From Certhia americana (Eukaryota > Chordata > Aves > Passeriformes > Certhiidae): a DNA stretch of 64,000 nt. This document shows, piece after piece, positions 58,201-59,823 of this stretch; within the stretch, counting starts at the first letter, position 1, and each line of letters begins with the position of its first letter. A model generated the notes under the pieces. The model was not told where the DNA came from. It made no database searches and was given only the letters and a program-made list of their open reading frames with translations. The stretch lies in contig JAGMWU010000029.1 of assembly GCA_018697195.1 (NCBI GenBank), forward strand, positions 1,098,908 through 1,162,907, given 5' to 3'. Made by a program: the position numbers and the translations under genes.

Positions 58201-59823
58201 ATTGGGAGGGTTTGAGGTGAATTTATGGGAAATTAGACCAGATCCACAGCAGAACACTGTGCACTCGGAATTGTCTGGCCTGGATTTCTGGCTGCTCTTT
58301 CTGGGAAAATGGATTTTTGTTGCCCTGCAGGAATTCCAAGGTGCCTCAGCCACAGATTTCTGTTCCCCACTGATGGCTCAGCATGTGAGAACAATCACTT
58401 TCCCTTCACACATGAAAACATTCACAGGCAATTTTTCTCCTGACAGAGCTCCAAACAGGGAGATTTCAGGCCAAAAAAAAAAAAAAAAAAGTAATTTATG
58501 TACTCATTCCCTATTCCTGTCTCTGTCAAGCTGATTACAAAAAATAGGGGCTAAACAATGACAAAAAAATTAAACACAGGGAGAAAGAAGTAAATTCCCC
58601 CAAACTTTGGGAAGTACAAGATGCCTCCCCTTCCTGAGGCAGTTTTCCTCCCTCTTCCCTGTGTCTTTTTGCAGAACCAGGTCATAAATCAGTGATTTCC
58701 ACAGGGATATTTCCCTTTTTCACCTCTTCCCCCACCACTATTACCCAGAGCGGGGTAAAAACATGAAGAATATGCCAGGATTAGGAGCTGCTCCCATGTC
58801 CAGAGGATGGCAAGGGAACAATAAGCCAAGAACAAATGGCTAAAGAAGCAGCTCCCTGTTCCCAGTGCTGATCTTGGCATGGAATCTTCCTTCAAATCGA
58901 TGCTGCTTGTGAAAATAATTTGATTTATAGTTTACCTTAAGGTTTTAAAGAGGGAAGCAGTGACCAGAGCATTCCTTAAAGTGATTAAATGGCTCTGTTC
59001 CAGTCTTAATATTGAAATCTTTGTCAAAGATCTGACAGGGAAAAATTCCCTATCAAATTTGATAGGGAGATTTGAAACACTCAAGTGTAATTTTTATCTT
59101 TAAAATAAGAATTTTGTTTTCTTTGTGGTTTACATCGAGGTATTATGAAAAATGTCCCAGTGAAGGACTGGGAGAAACAACCTAAAAAGGGCATGGAAGC
59201 TTCATAATTGGAGCATTTTAAGATTTAATGCCAGTTTGTGATATTACAACTTAAAACAACATTAATTATAACCTAACCACCCCTTCCCTCTACTTTTTTG
59301 TCATCCACTCAGATCAAAAACCGACTCAGGTTAAAAGCTAGGGTTTGAAAAAAATTATTATTTTTATTTTCCAGCAGGATCAGTTCATATCAGGAGCATA
59401 GGTGCCTGGCCTGGCCCAAAGAGGAGTCGAAGCAAAGAGGTGTGGGGTGCAAACATCAGTGGACGGCCAGAATTAAATCTTTCTTTCTCTTTTAGTGCTG
59501 CCTTGAGATACTGCTGAAGCCTTACCTTGATAAAGTCTACCTGGGACAGCACAGAGATGAGGAATCCTCTGCATTTTTGCATTTTTAACATTTCCAAAAA
59601 TTAAGGGGCTACAGCAACCACTACACACCAAATTTGTGCTTTGGGGCATAACAGAAGTTGAAAACATAGACCTCAAATTTGAAAAATAATCTTGATTTGT
59701 TCCTGCTTTCCTTTCAAACCCCTTGTGAGATGCACCTACCTTCGTACATCTCCAGGATGTGAACAGTGTCCCCCACCTGCAGGGACAGCTCCACGTCCTG
59801 CGTGGCCTCGTAGTTGTAGATGG
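5937..59823 (-). CDS. DOCK5: DOCK5 (dedicator of cytokinesis 5), exons 2-52 of 52
   Basis: Rac-specific guanine-nucleotide exchange factor of the DOCK-A family (DOCK1, DOCK2, DOCK5). It works with ELMO proteins at the plasma membrane to drive actin remodelling, adhesion and migration, and in mammals osteoclast bone resorption. The 51 exons found join in phase to 5570 bases: 1855 complete codons plus stop. Adding about 14 residues for the absent exon 1 gives 1870. Order: SH3 (to about residue 69), helical ELMO-binding region, DHR-1/C2 (about 443-627), armadillo-like region, DHR-2 (about 1231-1642) and a Ser/Pro-rich tail. DOCK5 is chosen over DOCK1 and DOCK2 because near-identical stretches match DOCK5 throughout, for example [37 protein letters not shown] and the PPPPPPK tail. 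The promoter and initiator ATG are not in the window. Residue numbers in the exon entries assume a human-length exon 1. Confidence 0.97.
6039..7993 (-). other. DOCK5: DOCK5 intron 51
   Basis: GTGAGG...CTCAG intron of 1955 bases. Apart from the 34-bp duplication, nothing recognised. Confidence 0.85.
6643..6702. repeat. Short 34-bp tandem duplication
   Basis: CAGCCAAAACTCAACATTTC recurs at 34-base spacing with two mismatches. Intron 51 of DOCK5. Confidence 0.75.
7994..8091 (-). CDS. DOCK5: DOCK5 exon 51, first polyproline motif
   Basis: Encodes about residues 1805-1837: [32 protein letters not shown]. The PPPPPPK run is a class II SH3 ligand, consistent with CRK- and GRB2-type adaptor binding known for DOCK-A tails. 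Acceptor TTCCAG, donor GTGAGGA. Confidence 0.96.
9300..9545 (-). mobile_element. CR1 LINE, 5'-truncated
   Basis: The plus strand shows the reverse complement of a CR1 3' end: AATCATGGGATGGGTGGGG, then the ...GGACCTTAAA..., CATGGGCAGGGACACCTCCC and CCTTGGGCACAGC blocks in the standard order. Boundaries approximate. Confidence 0.85.
9710..9925 (+). repeat. Duplicated SINE-like segment, copy 1
   Basis: About 215 bases nearly identical to 13137-13367. It holds GGGTTCAATTCC, one mismatch from the Pol III B box, and a CTGCAAAATGGAATAACAAC stretch resembling the MIR 3' region. The family cannot be named from sequence alone. Confidence 0.7.
9971..9991. repeat. (CCCT)n microsatellite
   Basis: About five tandem CTCC/CCCT units about 60 bases 3' of the exon 50 donor on the gene strand. 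Confidence 0.9.
10052..10187 (-). CDS. DOCK5: DOCK5 exon 50, Pro/Ser-rich tail
   Basis: Encodes about residues 1760-1805: [55 protein letters not shown] matches DOCK5 closely. Acceptor CCACCAG, donor GTAAGTC. The 60-bp tandem repeat in intron 49 begins within 30 bases of the acceptor and is open in this frame. Confidence 0.95.
10211..10510. repeat. 60-bp minisatellite with 120-bp higher order, intron 49
   Basis: Five copies of a 60-base unit carrying AGCTGTCACAGTGACACAAA and GAGCACACCCAGGTACATCAG. Two unit types alternate (CACCCTACACAAGAGAGG versus CACTGGGAATGAGAGAGATG), so the true period is 120. On the minus strand it encodes a cysteine/histidine-rich 20-residue repeat ([17 protein letters not shown]) open and in frame with exon 50. 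Confidence 0.95.
11697..11862. repeat. 41-bp tandem repeat, four copies
   Basis: Four diverged units each containing CACAGTTTTTATGTCCATC or CAGTTTTTACATCCATT followed by AGGACAATATCCCAGGG-like sequence, about 40-42 bases apart. Confidence 0.9.
12540..12717 (-). CDS. DOCK5: DOCK5 exon 49, tail
   Basis: Encodes about residues 1700-1759: [60 protein letters not shown] charged, probably disordered segment containing a basic cluster (KLKRKEW). Acceptor GCCACAG, donor GTAAAAA. Confidence 0.95.
13137..13367 (+). repeat. Duplicated SINE-like segment, copy 2
   Basis: Partner of 9710-9925 in the same orientation, from GCTGACCAAAATAAACCAC to AAATCTTGATTTTCAG. It lies next to a MIR-like piece at about 12975-13020 (TGACCTTAAACAAATCACTT). 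Its right end is about 50 bases from the 3' end of exon 48, in intron 48. Confidence 0.7.
13417..13583 (-). CDS. DOCK5: DOCK5 exon 48, Ser-rich tail
   Basis: Encodes about residues 1645-1700: [55 protein letters not shown]. Basic LRRLS-type phosphorylation-like motifs precede a Ser/Thr run. The donor GTCAGT is the only nearby choice that keeps frame with exon 49 (GG|A). Confidence 0.94.
13640..14383 (+). mobile_element. CR1 LINE, longest copy in the window
   Basis: About 740 bases in intron 47, antisense to DOCK5. The GGCTCTGCAGAGGGACCTGG start belongs to the end of the CR1 reverse-transcriptase ORF, then TGTACTGGGGAGGCCACACC, GCTGAGCCTGGAGAAAAGGA, GGACTTGATGGTCTCAAAGC and the ATGATTCTGGGATTCCGTGA 3' end. 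No intact ORF remains. Confidence 0.93.
14466..14603 (-). CDS. DOCK5: DOCK5 exon 47, end of DHR-2
   Basis: Encodes about residues 1599-1644: [46 protein letters not shown]. This closes DHR-2. Acceptor CCTCAG, donor GTGAGGG. Confidence 0.97.
14851..14976 (+). mobile_element. CR1 LINE fragment
   Basis: CCAGGCCAGGTTGGATGGG through GGCGGAACTGGATGGGCTTT and the ATTCCGTGATTCC 3' end; intron 46. Confidence 0.85.
15023..15106 (-). CDS. DOCK5: DOCK5 exon 46, DHR-2 lobe C
   Basis: Encodes about residues 1571-1598: [28 protein letters not shown]. Phase 0 at both ends. Acceptor TTCCAG after a good pyrimidine tract, donor GTATGGA. Confidence 0.97.
17071..17438 (-). mobile_element. CR1 LINE abutting the exon 45 donor
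   Basis: Reverse-complement CR1: 3' end at left (CACAGAGTCCTGCAATGC), then CCTTGGACACTTCCAGGGA, CAATTCCTTCCCAATAGCCC, and CTTCTCCAGGTGAACACCCC. The 5'-truncated end is near 17438, about 15 bases from exon 45. Confidence 0.9.
17448..17453 (-). promoter_or_regulatory. Non-consensus splice donor of DOCK5 exon 45 (GTCTTT)
   Basis: Exon 45 ends GAAAAG and the intron begins GTCTTTGTCACAAC. Only GT matches the U2 donor consensus (GTRAGT); it is not a U12 donor either. No better GT keeps frame with exon 46. Confidence 0.8.
17454..17630 (-). CDS. DOCK5: DOCK5 exon 45, DHR-2 catalytic centre
   Basis: Encodes about residues 1512-1570: [59 protein letters not shown]. The valine of DPAVMGG (about residue 1561) matches the nucleotide-sensor position of DOCK DHR-2 domains, which helps expel GDP and magnesium from Rac. 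Acceptor CATCAG. The donor GTCTTT fits consensus only at GT, and a CR1 insertion starts about 15 bases into the intron. Confidence 0.96.
17706..17916 (+). mobile_element. CR1 LINE fragment
   Basis: GGAGAAATCCTTCCCTGTGA, TGGATCCCTGGAAATGTCC, GGAAGGTGTCCCTGTTCACG and a TTCCATGGTTCTGTGAT 3' end; intron 44. Confidence 0.87.
18066..18152 (-). CDS. DOCK5: DOCK5 exon 44, DHR-2 lobe C
   Basis: Encodes about residues 1483-1511: [35 protein letters not shown]-x-TTAY-FPGILxWFEV is a DHR-2 hallmark. Acceptor GACCAG, donor GTGAGTT. Confidence 0.97.
18153..18533 (-). other. DOCK5: DOCK5 intron 43: stop-free, 381 bases (127 codons)
   Basis: Bounded by GTGAGTC and GACCAG. Read in the frame of exons 43 and 44 it has no stop codon, and its length is a multiple of three, so a retained intron would insert 127 residues without shifting frame. 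Confidence 0.85.
18534..18618 (-). CDS. DOCK5: DOCK5 exon 43, DHR-2
   Basis: Encodes about residues 1454-1482: [28 protein letters not shown]. Acceptor TTCCCAG, donor GTGAGTC. The following intron 43 has no stop codon in this reading frame. Confidence 0.97.
18801..18882 (-). CDS. DOCK5: DOCK5 exon 42, DHR-2 lobe B
   Basis: Encodes about residues 1427-1454: [27 protein letters not shown]. The acceptor GCTCAG lacks a pyrimidine tract and is preceded by a U12 branch-site match. Donor GTAATTT. The split codon AA|C gives Asn at the exon 43 junction. Confidence 0.95.
18896..18904 (-). promoter_or_regulatory. U12 branch-point element
   Basis: Minus strand ATCCTTAAC, 13-14 bases before the exon 42 acceptor, the spacing expected of minor-class introns. 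Confidence 0.82.
19114..19262 (-). mobile_element. CR1 LINE fragment
   Basis: Reverse-complement 3' end CCCAGAATCGTTTAGGTTGG, then CATCCAGTGCCACCCCCTGC and CTGGCCTTGGACACTCCCAG; intron 41. Confidence 0.88.
21244..21252 (-). promoter_or_regulatory. U12-type splice donor of exon 41
   Basis: Minus strand GTATCTTTT directly after exon 41, one mismatch to GTATCCTTT. Confidence 0.85.
21253..21394 (-). CDS. DOCK5: DOCK5 exon 41, DHR-2 lobe B
   Basis: Encodes about residues 1380-1427: [47 protein letters not shown]. [14 protein letters not shown] is a DHR-2 signature. The donor is GTATCTTTT, a U12-type splice site (see the separate entries). Confidence 0.97.
21395..22733 (-). other. DOCK5: DOCK5 intron 40
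   Basis: 1339 bases with one old CR1 fragment at about 21600-21720; otherwise nothing recognised. Confidence 0.8.
21600..21720 (-). mobile_element. Old CR1 LINE fragment
   Basis: Reverse-complement CR1-like run: AGAGAATCACCAAATAGAGTT, GGCCCCCTGCAAGAAGCAGGG. More diverged than the other copies. Confidence 0.6.
22734..22838 (-). CDS. DOCK5: DOCK5 exon 40, DHR-2 lobe B
   Basis: Encodes about residues 1345-1379: [35 protein letters not shown]. [16 protein letters not shown] is a DHR-2 signature that helps form the Rac-binding surface. Acceptor TTCCAG, donor GTAAGGA. Confidence 0.97.
23596..23685 (-). CDS. DOCK5: DOCK5 exon 39, DHR-2
   Basis: Encodes about residues 1315-1344: [30 protein letters not shown]. 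Acceptor CCGTGGAG (pyrimidine tract further upstream), donor GTAAGCC. Confidence 0.96.
24055..24312 (-). mobile_element. CR1 LINE fragment
   Basis: Reverse-complement CR1 in intron 38: ATGAAATCATGGATTTTGGG, TCCATGGGCAGGGATACTTT, CTTCCAGGGATCCAGGGAC, CACAGGGAGGAATTCCTTCC. Confidence 0.88.
24700..24819 (-). CDS. DOCK5: DOCK5 exon 38, DHR-2 lobe A
   Basis: Encodes about residues 1275-1314: [40 protein letters not shown]. Phase 0 at both ends. Acceptor TCCCAG, donor GTGAGTG. Confidence 0.97.
24985..25290. repeat. AT-rich compound microsatellite
   Basis: Irregular TATA/ATTATATA blocks followed by (TATC)n, (TC)n and (TA)n runs, in intron 37. Likely length-polymorphic and able to form hairpins. 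Confidence 0.93.
25436..25526 (-). CDS. DOCK5: DOCK5 exon 37, DHR-2 lobe A
   Basis: Encodes about residues 1244-1274: [30 protein letters not shown]. Lobe A of DHR-2 mediates dimerisation in related DOCK structures. Acceptor GCTCAG. The donor GTATCCCAG recalls a minor-spliceosome donor, but the upstream side of exon 38 has an ordinary pyrimidine tract. Confidence 0.97.
25631..25671 (-). CDS. DOCK5: DOCK5 exon 36, DHR-2 start
   Basis: A 41-base exon encoding [13 protein letters not shown], about residues 1231-1244. It opens the DHR-2 (DOCKER) catalytic domain. Acceptor TTGGCAG, donor GTAGGCC. Confidence 0.96.
26150..26216. repeat. GC-rich tandem repeat beside the exon 35 donor
   Basis: Three copies of GGGAAGGTGTCCCCAGCCC-like units (about 23 bp) ending 2-3 bases before the first exon 35 base, overlapping the donor context on the gene strand. 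Confidence 0.88.
26219..26375 (-). CDS. DOCK5: DOCK5 exon 35
   Basis: Encodes about residues 1178-1230: [58 protein letters not shown] leads into DHR-2. Acceptor CTGCAG, donor GTAGGGG. Three copies of a GC-rich repeat of about 23 bp lie just past the donor. Confidence 0.97.
26866..26951 (-). CDS. DOCK5: DOCK5 exon 34
   Basis: Encodes about residues 1150-1178: [28 protein letters not shown]. The [14 protein letters not shown] motif is conserved in DOCK-A. Acceptor TCCCAG, donor GTGAGTT. Confidence 0.97.
27600..27957. repeat. AT-rich array beside the exon 33 donor
   Basis: About 360 bases of TATAATATATTA-type sequence with many self-complementary stretches, in intron 33, ending about 10 bases from the exon 33 donor. 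Confidence 0.93.
27969..28123 (-). CDS. DOCK5: DOCK5 exon 33
   Basis: Encodes about residues 1098-1149: [51 protein letters not shown]. Acceptor CTTGCAG, donor GTAAGGG. A 360-base AT-rich array begins about 12 bases into the intron after the donor. Confidence 0.97.
28584..28642 (-). CDS. DOCK5: DOCK5 exon 32
   Basis: A 59-base exon encoding about residues 1078-1098: [19 protein letters not shown]. Acceptor TTCTAG, donor GTGAGTT. Confidence 0.97.
29428..29528 (-). CDS. DOCK5: DOCK5 exon 31
   Basis: Encodes about residues 1045-1078: [33 protein letters not shown]. Acceptor CCCCAG, donor GTGAGTT. Confidence 0.97.
29732..29810 (-). CDS. DOCK5: DOCK5 exon 30
   Basis: Encodes about residues 1018-1044: [26 protein letters not shown]. 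Acceptor CTTTAG, donor GTAATTG; 79 bases. Confidence 0.97.
29995..30100 (+). mobile_element. CR1 LINE fragment (diverged)
   Basis: AAGTTGCATTGGGGAAGCTC, GGTTGGATATCAGGGAAAAT, TTTCCTCTCTGGAAGAGTGG follow the CR1 3' UTR order but the terminal part is degraded; intron 29. Confidence 0.7.
30350..30444 (-). CDS. DOCK5: DOCK5 exon 29
   Basis: Encodes about residues 987-1018: [48 protein letters not shown] is a hallmark of DOCK-A proteins. Acceptor TTTCAG, donor GTACAGG. Confidence 0.97.
30445..32613 (-). other. DOCK5: DOCK5 intron 28
   Basis: 2169 bases, AT-leaning. No exon, RNA gene or named repeat recognised. Confidence 0.8.
32614..32712 (-). CDS. DOCK5: DOCK5 exon 28
   Basis: Encodes about residues 954-986: [33 protein letters not shown]. 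Phase 0 at both ends. Acceptor TTCCAG, donor GTAAGTC. Confidence 0.97.
33483..33770. repeat. Minisatellite beside the exon 27 donor, about 62-bp unit
   Basis: Four to five copies containing GAATGAACCCCACTGCTAAAG or GAATGAATCCCTCTGTTAAAG plus GGCAGGGAAGGGCTCCCAG. The last copy ends about 10 bases from exon 27. Copies nearer the exon are more diverged. Confidence 0.93.
33781..33876 (-). CDS. DOCK5: DOCK5 exon 27
   Basis: Encodes about residues 922-953: [32 protein letters not shown]. Phase 0 at both ends. Acceptor CCCCAG, donor GTGAGAG. A roughly 62-bp tandem repeat begins about 10 bases into the intron after the donor. Confidence 0.97.
34535..34671 (-). CDS. DOCK5: DOCK5 exon 26
   Basis: Encodes about residues 876-921: [45 protein letters not shown]. 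The [19 protein letters not shown] stretch is specific to DOCK5 among DOCK-A members. Acceptor TTTGCAG, donor GTGAGCA. Confidence 0.97.
34836..35062 (-). mobile_element. CR1 LINE fragment
   Basis: Reverse-complement CR1, intron 25: TCATGGAATCCCAGAATGGG, CCTGGGCAGGGACACCTTCC, CACAGGGAGGAATTCCTTCC, AATATCCCATCTAACCCC. Confidence 0.9.
35319..35425 (-). CDS. DOCK5: DOCK5 exon 25
   Basis: Encodes about residues 840-876: [36 protein letters not shown]. Acceptor CACACAG, donor GTGAGTG. Confidence 0.97.
35519..35690 (-). mobile_element. CR1 LINE fragment
   Basis: Reverse-complement CR1, intron 24: ATGGAATCACAGGATCCCAG, CCTGCCATGGGCAGGGACAG, ACTTCTCTGGGAATTCTATCC-type end. Confidence 0.88.
36296..36440 (-). 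mobile_element. CR1 LINE fragment
   Basis: Reverse-complement CR1, intron 24: ATCCCAGAATCCTGGAATGA, CATGGGCAGGGACACCTCCC, CAACCTGGGCTTGGATACTC. Confidence 0.88.
36594..36664 (-). CDS. DOCK5: DOCK5 exon 24
   Basis: Encodes about residues 817-840: [23 protein letters not shown]. Acceptor TTTCAG, donor GTATTAAG; 71 bases. Confidence 0.97.
36938..37049 (-). CDS. DOCK5: DOCK5 exon 23
   Basis: Encodes about residues 779-816: [37 protein letters not shown]. The junction residue is Ser where human DOCK5 has Arg, so the exon start is the least conserved part. Acceptor TTTGCAG, donor GTGAGTG. Confidence 0.96.
37755..37889 (-). CDS. DOCK5: DOCK5 exon 22
   Basis: Encodes about residues 734-779: [44 protein letters not shown]. 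Acceptor CAAAG, donor GTAGGTC. Confidence 0.97.
38453..38557. repeat. 24-bp tandem repeat with assembly gap
   Basis: Unit TCTATGACAGAAGTGTCTTTT plus CTT, two copies before and two after a run of 10 N (38501-38510). The copies are nearly identical, so the true array is probably longer. Intron 21 of DOCK5. Confidence 0.95.
38796..38896 (-). CDS. DOCK5: DOCK5 exon 21
   Basis: Encodes about residues 701-734: [33 protein letters not shown]. Acceptor TGGCAG. The donor is GTGAGTA; the exon ends with GT of a valine codon that exon 22 completes. Confidence 0.96.
39253..39342 (-). CDS. DOCK5: DOCK5 exon 20
   Basis: Encodes about residues 671-700: [30 protein letters not shown]. Phase 0 at both ends. 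Acceptor CTCTAG, donor GTGAGTG. Confidence 0.97.
40055..40199 (+). mobile_element. CR1 LINE fragment
   Basis: Plus-strand CR1 3' end in intron 19: CTATCCCTGGAAGTTTCCAA, GTGTCCCTGCCCATGGCAGG, CCATTCCATGATTTGA. Confidence 0.9.
40324..40421 (-). CDS. DOCK5: DOCK5 exon 19
   Basis: Encodes about residues 638-670: [32 protein letters not shown]. Start of the armadillo-like helical region between the two DHR domains. Acceptor TTGCAG, donor GTATTGC. Confidence 0.97.
41187..41379 (-). CDS. DOCK5: DOCK5 exon 18, DHR-1 end
   Basis: Encodes about residues 574-638: [60 protein letters not shown]. The longest coding exon (193 bases). It closes DHR-1 and carries the variable Ser/Thr-rich loop before the [15 protein letters not shown] strand. 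Donor GTAGGGC. Confidence 0.97.
41654..41757 (-). CDS. DOCK5: DOCK5 exon 17, DHR-1
   Basis: Encodes about residues 539-573: [34 protein letters not shown]. Acceptor TTTGCAG, donor GTAACCT. Confidence 0.97.
41922..42003 (+). mobile_element. CR1 LINE 3' end, older subfamily
   Basis: GGTTGGACTTCTTGATCTTCC, AGGTCTTTTCTAACCTTAAC, AATTCAATGATCCTCTGAT follows the classical CR1 3' terminus; intron 16. Confidence 0.8.
42520..42592 (-). CDS. DOCK5: DOCK5 exon 16, DHR-1
   Basis: Encodes about residues 515-539: [24 protein letters not shown]. The FRHRSS motif is conserved across DOCK DHR-1 domains. Acceptor ATGCAG, donor GTGAGTA. Confidence 0.97.
42739..42837 (-). CDS. DOCK5: DOCK5 exon 15, DHR-1
   Basis: Encodes about residues 482-514: [33 protein letters not shown]. 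Phase 0 at both ends. [21 protein letters not shown] is the most conserved DHR-1 stretch. Donor GTATGGG. Confidence 0.97.
42930..43054 (-). CDS. DOCK5: DOCK5 exon 14, DHR-1/C2 domain start
   Basis: Encodes about residues 440-481. [20 protein letters not shown] is the opening strand of DHR-1, the C2-like domain that binds phosphatidylinositol-3,4,5-trisphosphate and places the protein at the membrane; [16 protein letters not shown] follows. Acceptor TTGCAG, donor GTAGGAC. Confidence 0.97.
43635..43760 (-). CDS. DOCK5: DOCK5 exon 13
   Basis: Encodes about residues 398-440: [40 protein letters not shown]. This is the linker into DHR-1. Acceptor TTCTTAG, donor GTAGGTC. Confidence 0.97.
44346..44488 (-). 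CDS. DOCK5: DOCK5 exon 12
   Basis: Encodes about residues 350-398: [47 protein letters not shown]. Acceptor TGCACAG, donor GTGCAGC. Confidence 0.97.
44910..45085. repeat. A-rich low-complexity tract (CAAAAC-like)
   Basis: About 175 bases nearly free of T on the plus strand with degenerate AAACCAAAC/AACAATCAAA motifs; intron 11. Confidence 0.85.
45848..45920 (-). CDS. DOCK5: DOCK5 exon 11
   Basis: Encodes about residues 326-350: [23 protein letters not shown]. Acceptor GTTGCAG, donor GTGAGTA; 73 bases. Confidence 0.97.
46042..46143 (+). mobile_element. CR1 LINE fragment
   Basis: Plus-strand CR1 3' end in intron 10: GGGATAGTGGAAGGAGTCTG, GGCCATGGCAGGGATGGAAC, TCTGGGATTCTGTAAC. Confidence 0.85.
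46756..46885 (-). CDS. DOCK5: DOCK5 exon 10
   Basis: Encodes about residues 283-326: [40 protein letters not shown]. The LRRPFGVAV motif spans the junction with exon 11 and is typical of DOCK-A proteins. Acceptor TTTTAG, donor GTGGGGA. Confidence 0.97.
47040..47336 (+). mobile_element. CR1 LINE ending at the exon 9 donor
   Basis: Plus-strand CR1 in intron 9: GGAATGGCTTCCCACTGCC, GGGGAGAAATCCTTCCCTG, GGATCCCTGGAAGTGTCCAA, CTGCCCATGGCAGGGGTAGC, GGGATTCTCTGA. Its 3' end is about 5 bases from the exon 9 donor. Confidence 0.9.
47342..47423 (-). CDS. DOCK5: DOCK5 exon 9
   Basis: Encodes about residues 255-282: [19 protein letters not shown], then LNNLQAVFT. Acceptor TTTGCAG, donor GTAAGTT. A plus-strand CR1 fragment in intron 9 ends within a few bases of the donor. 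Confidence 0.97.
48052..48209 (-). CDS. DOCK5: DOCK5 exon 8
   Basis: Encodes about residues 203-255: [39 protein letters not shown] and [11 protein letters not shown]. Acceptor TTTGCAG. The donor is GTTCTTAAG, with T at +3, weaker than consensus, but the phase (AG|T) and the family boundary support it. Confidence 0.95.
48356..48491 (-). CDS. DOCK5: DOCK5 exon 7
   Basis: Encodes about residues 157-202: [19 protein letters not shown], then [20 protein letters not shown]. Acceptor CTGTCCAG, donor GTACCTC. Part of the N-terminal helical/ELMO-contact region. Confidence 0.97.
49210..49358 (-). CDS. DOCK5: DOCK5 exon 6
   Basis: Encodes about residues 108-157, including [20 protein letters not shown] and [13 protein letters not shown]. 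The SGTLPKDEL motif is shared by DOCK-A proteins; the flanking residues match DOCK5. Acceptor TCTCAG, donor GTGAGCT. Confidence 0.97.
49359..52166 (-). other. DOCK5: DOCK5 intron 5
   Basis: 2808 bases, mostly AT-leaning unique sequence, with a T tract at about 50786-50798 and a CR1-like end at 51570-51655. No exon recognised. Confidence 0.8.
51570..51655 (+). mobile_element. CR1-like 3' end
   Basis: GGATTTTGGGGTGTGTCTGTG, CAGGGGCTGGATCAATGATC, CCAGGACATTCCATGATA: the subfamily whose end reads ggactggatgatccctgtgg. Confidence 0.65.
52167..52263 (-). CDS. DOCK5: DOCK5 exon 5
   Basis: Encodes about residues 75-107, including [18 protein letters not shown] and [12 protein letters not shown]. 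This opens the N-terminal helical region that packs against ELMO. Acceptor CTCTCCAG, donor GTGAGTT; 97 bases. Confidence 0.96.
53050..53105 (-). CDS. DOCK5: DOCK5 exon 4, end of SH3 domain
   Basis: Encodes [28 protein letters not shown] is the SH3 G-x-F-P-x-x-Y/F-[IV] closing motif. The donor is GTAGGTT; the last glycine codon is completed by the first base of exon 5. Confidence 0.96.
53986..54026 (-). CDS. DOCK5: DOCK5 exon 3, SH3 domain
   Basis: A 41-base exon encoding [13 protein letters not shown]. The tryptophan-tyrosine pair is the conserved ligand-groove position of SH3 domains. Acceptor TGTCAG, donor GTACGAC. Joins in phase to exon 2 (GAA G|GT) and to exon 4. Confidence 0.96.
54340..54385 (-). 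mobile_element. Short CR1 3' end
   Basis: CCATGGAATGGGTTGGGTTGG then GATATTAAAGCCCATCC, the reverse complement of a CR1 terminus. Confidence 0.65.
56226..56366 (+). mobile_element. CR1 LINE fragment
   Basis: Plus-strand CR1 3' end: CATCCCTGGAATTGTCCAAG, GTGTGCCTGCCCATGGATGA, CCAACCCAAACCATTCCGTG. Confidence 0.88.
56694..56819. repeat. 126-base direct duplication, copy 1
   Basis: Matches 57880-58005 at a constant offset of 1186 bases with one mismatch seen (AGAGCGG versus AGAGCAG). It includes GAGCCCCCGCCCTGGTTCC and GTGTGTCCAGATAAGAGC. Confidence 0.93.
56820..56915 (+). mobile_element. CR1-like 3' end
   Basis: GGATTTTGAGGTGTCTGTAC, GGTTGGACTGGATGATCCCT, CAGGATATTTTGTGATTCC. It starts exactly where the duplicated segment ends. 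Confidence 0.75.
57560..57905. repeat. Tandem array, about 34-41-bp units
   Basis: About nine copies of CCCCAAAAAATGACTCCACAG then GGCATCTCCCA, with variable A runs and variants (ACTTCATGGGGAACC, CCTTCACAGAGCTTC). Confidence 0.93.
57880..58005. repeat. 126-base direct duplication, copy 2
   Basis: Partner of 56694-56819; its first 30 bases are also the last unit of the tandem array. Confidence 0.93.
59740..59823 (-). CDS. DOCK5: DOCK5 exon 2, SH3 domain start
   Basis: Encodes about residues 15-43, beginning [16 protein letters not shown] and ending at [12 protein letters not shown]. The ALYDY-like start (AIYNY) and the acidic loop are the first half of the SH3 fold that contacts ELMO. The acceptor is TTTTTCAG and the donor GTAGGTG. 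The exon starts two bases into a codon, so a coding exon 1 supplying about 14 residues must lie beyond 64000. Confidence 0.97.

Larger units (their letters stand above)
54027..59739 (-). other. DOCK5: DOCK5 intron 2 (longest complete intron)
   Basis: 5713 bases. Holds CR1 pieces (54340-54385, 56226-56366, 56820-56915), a tandem array (57560-57905), a 126-base direct duplication and A tracts (55213-55228, 58471-58490). Nothing else recognised. Confidence 0.85.
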
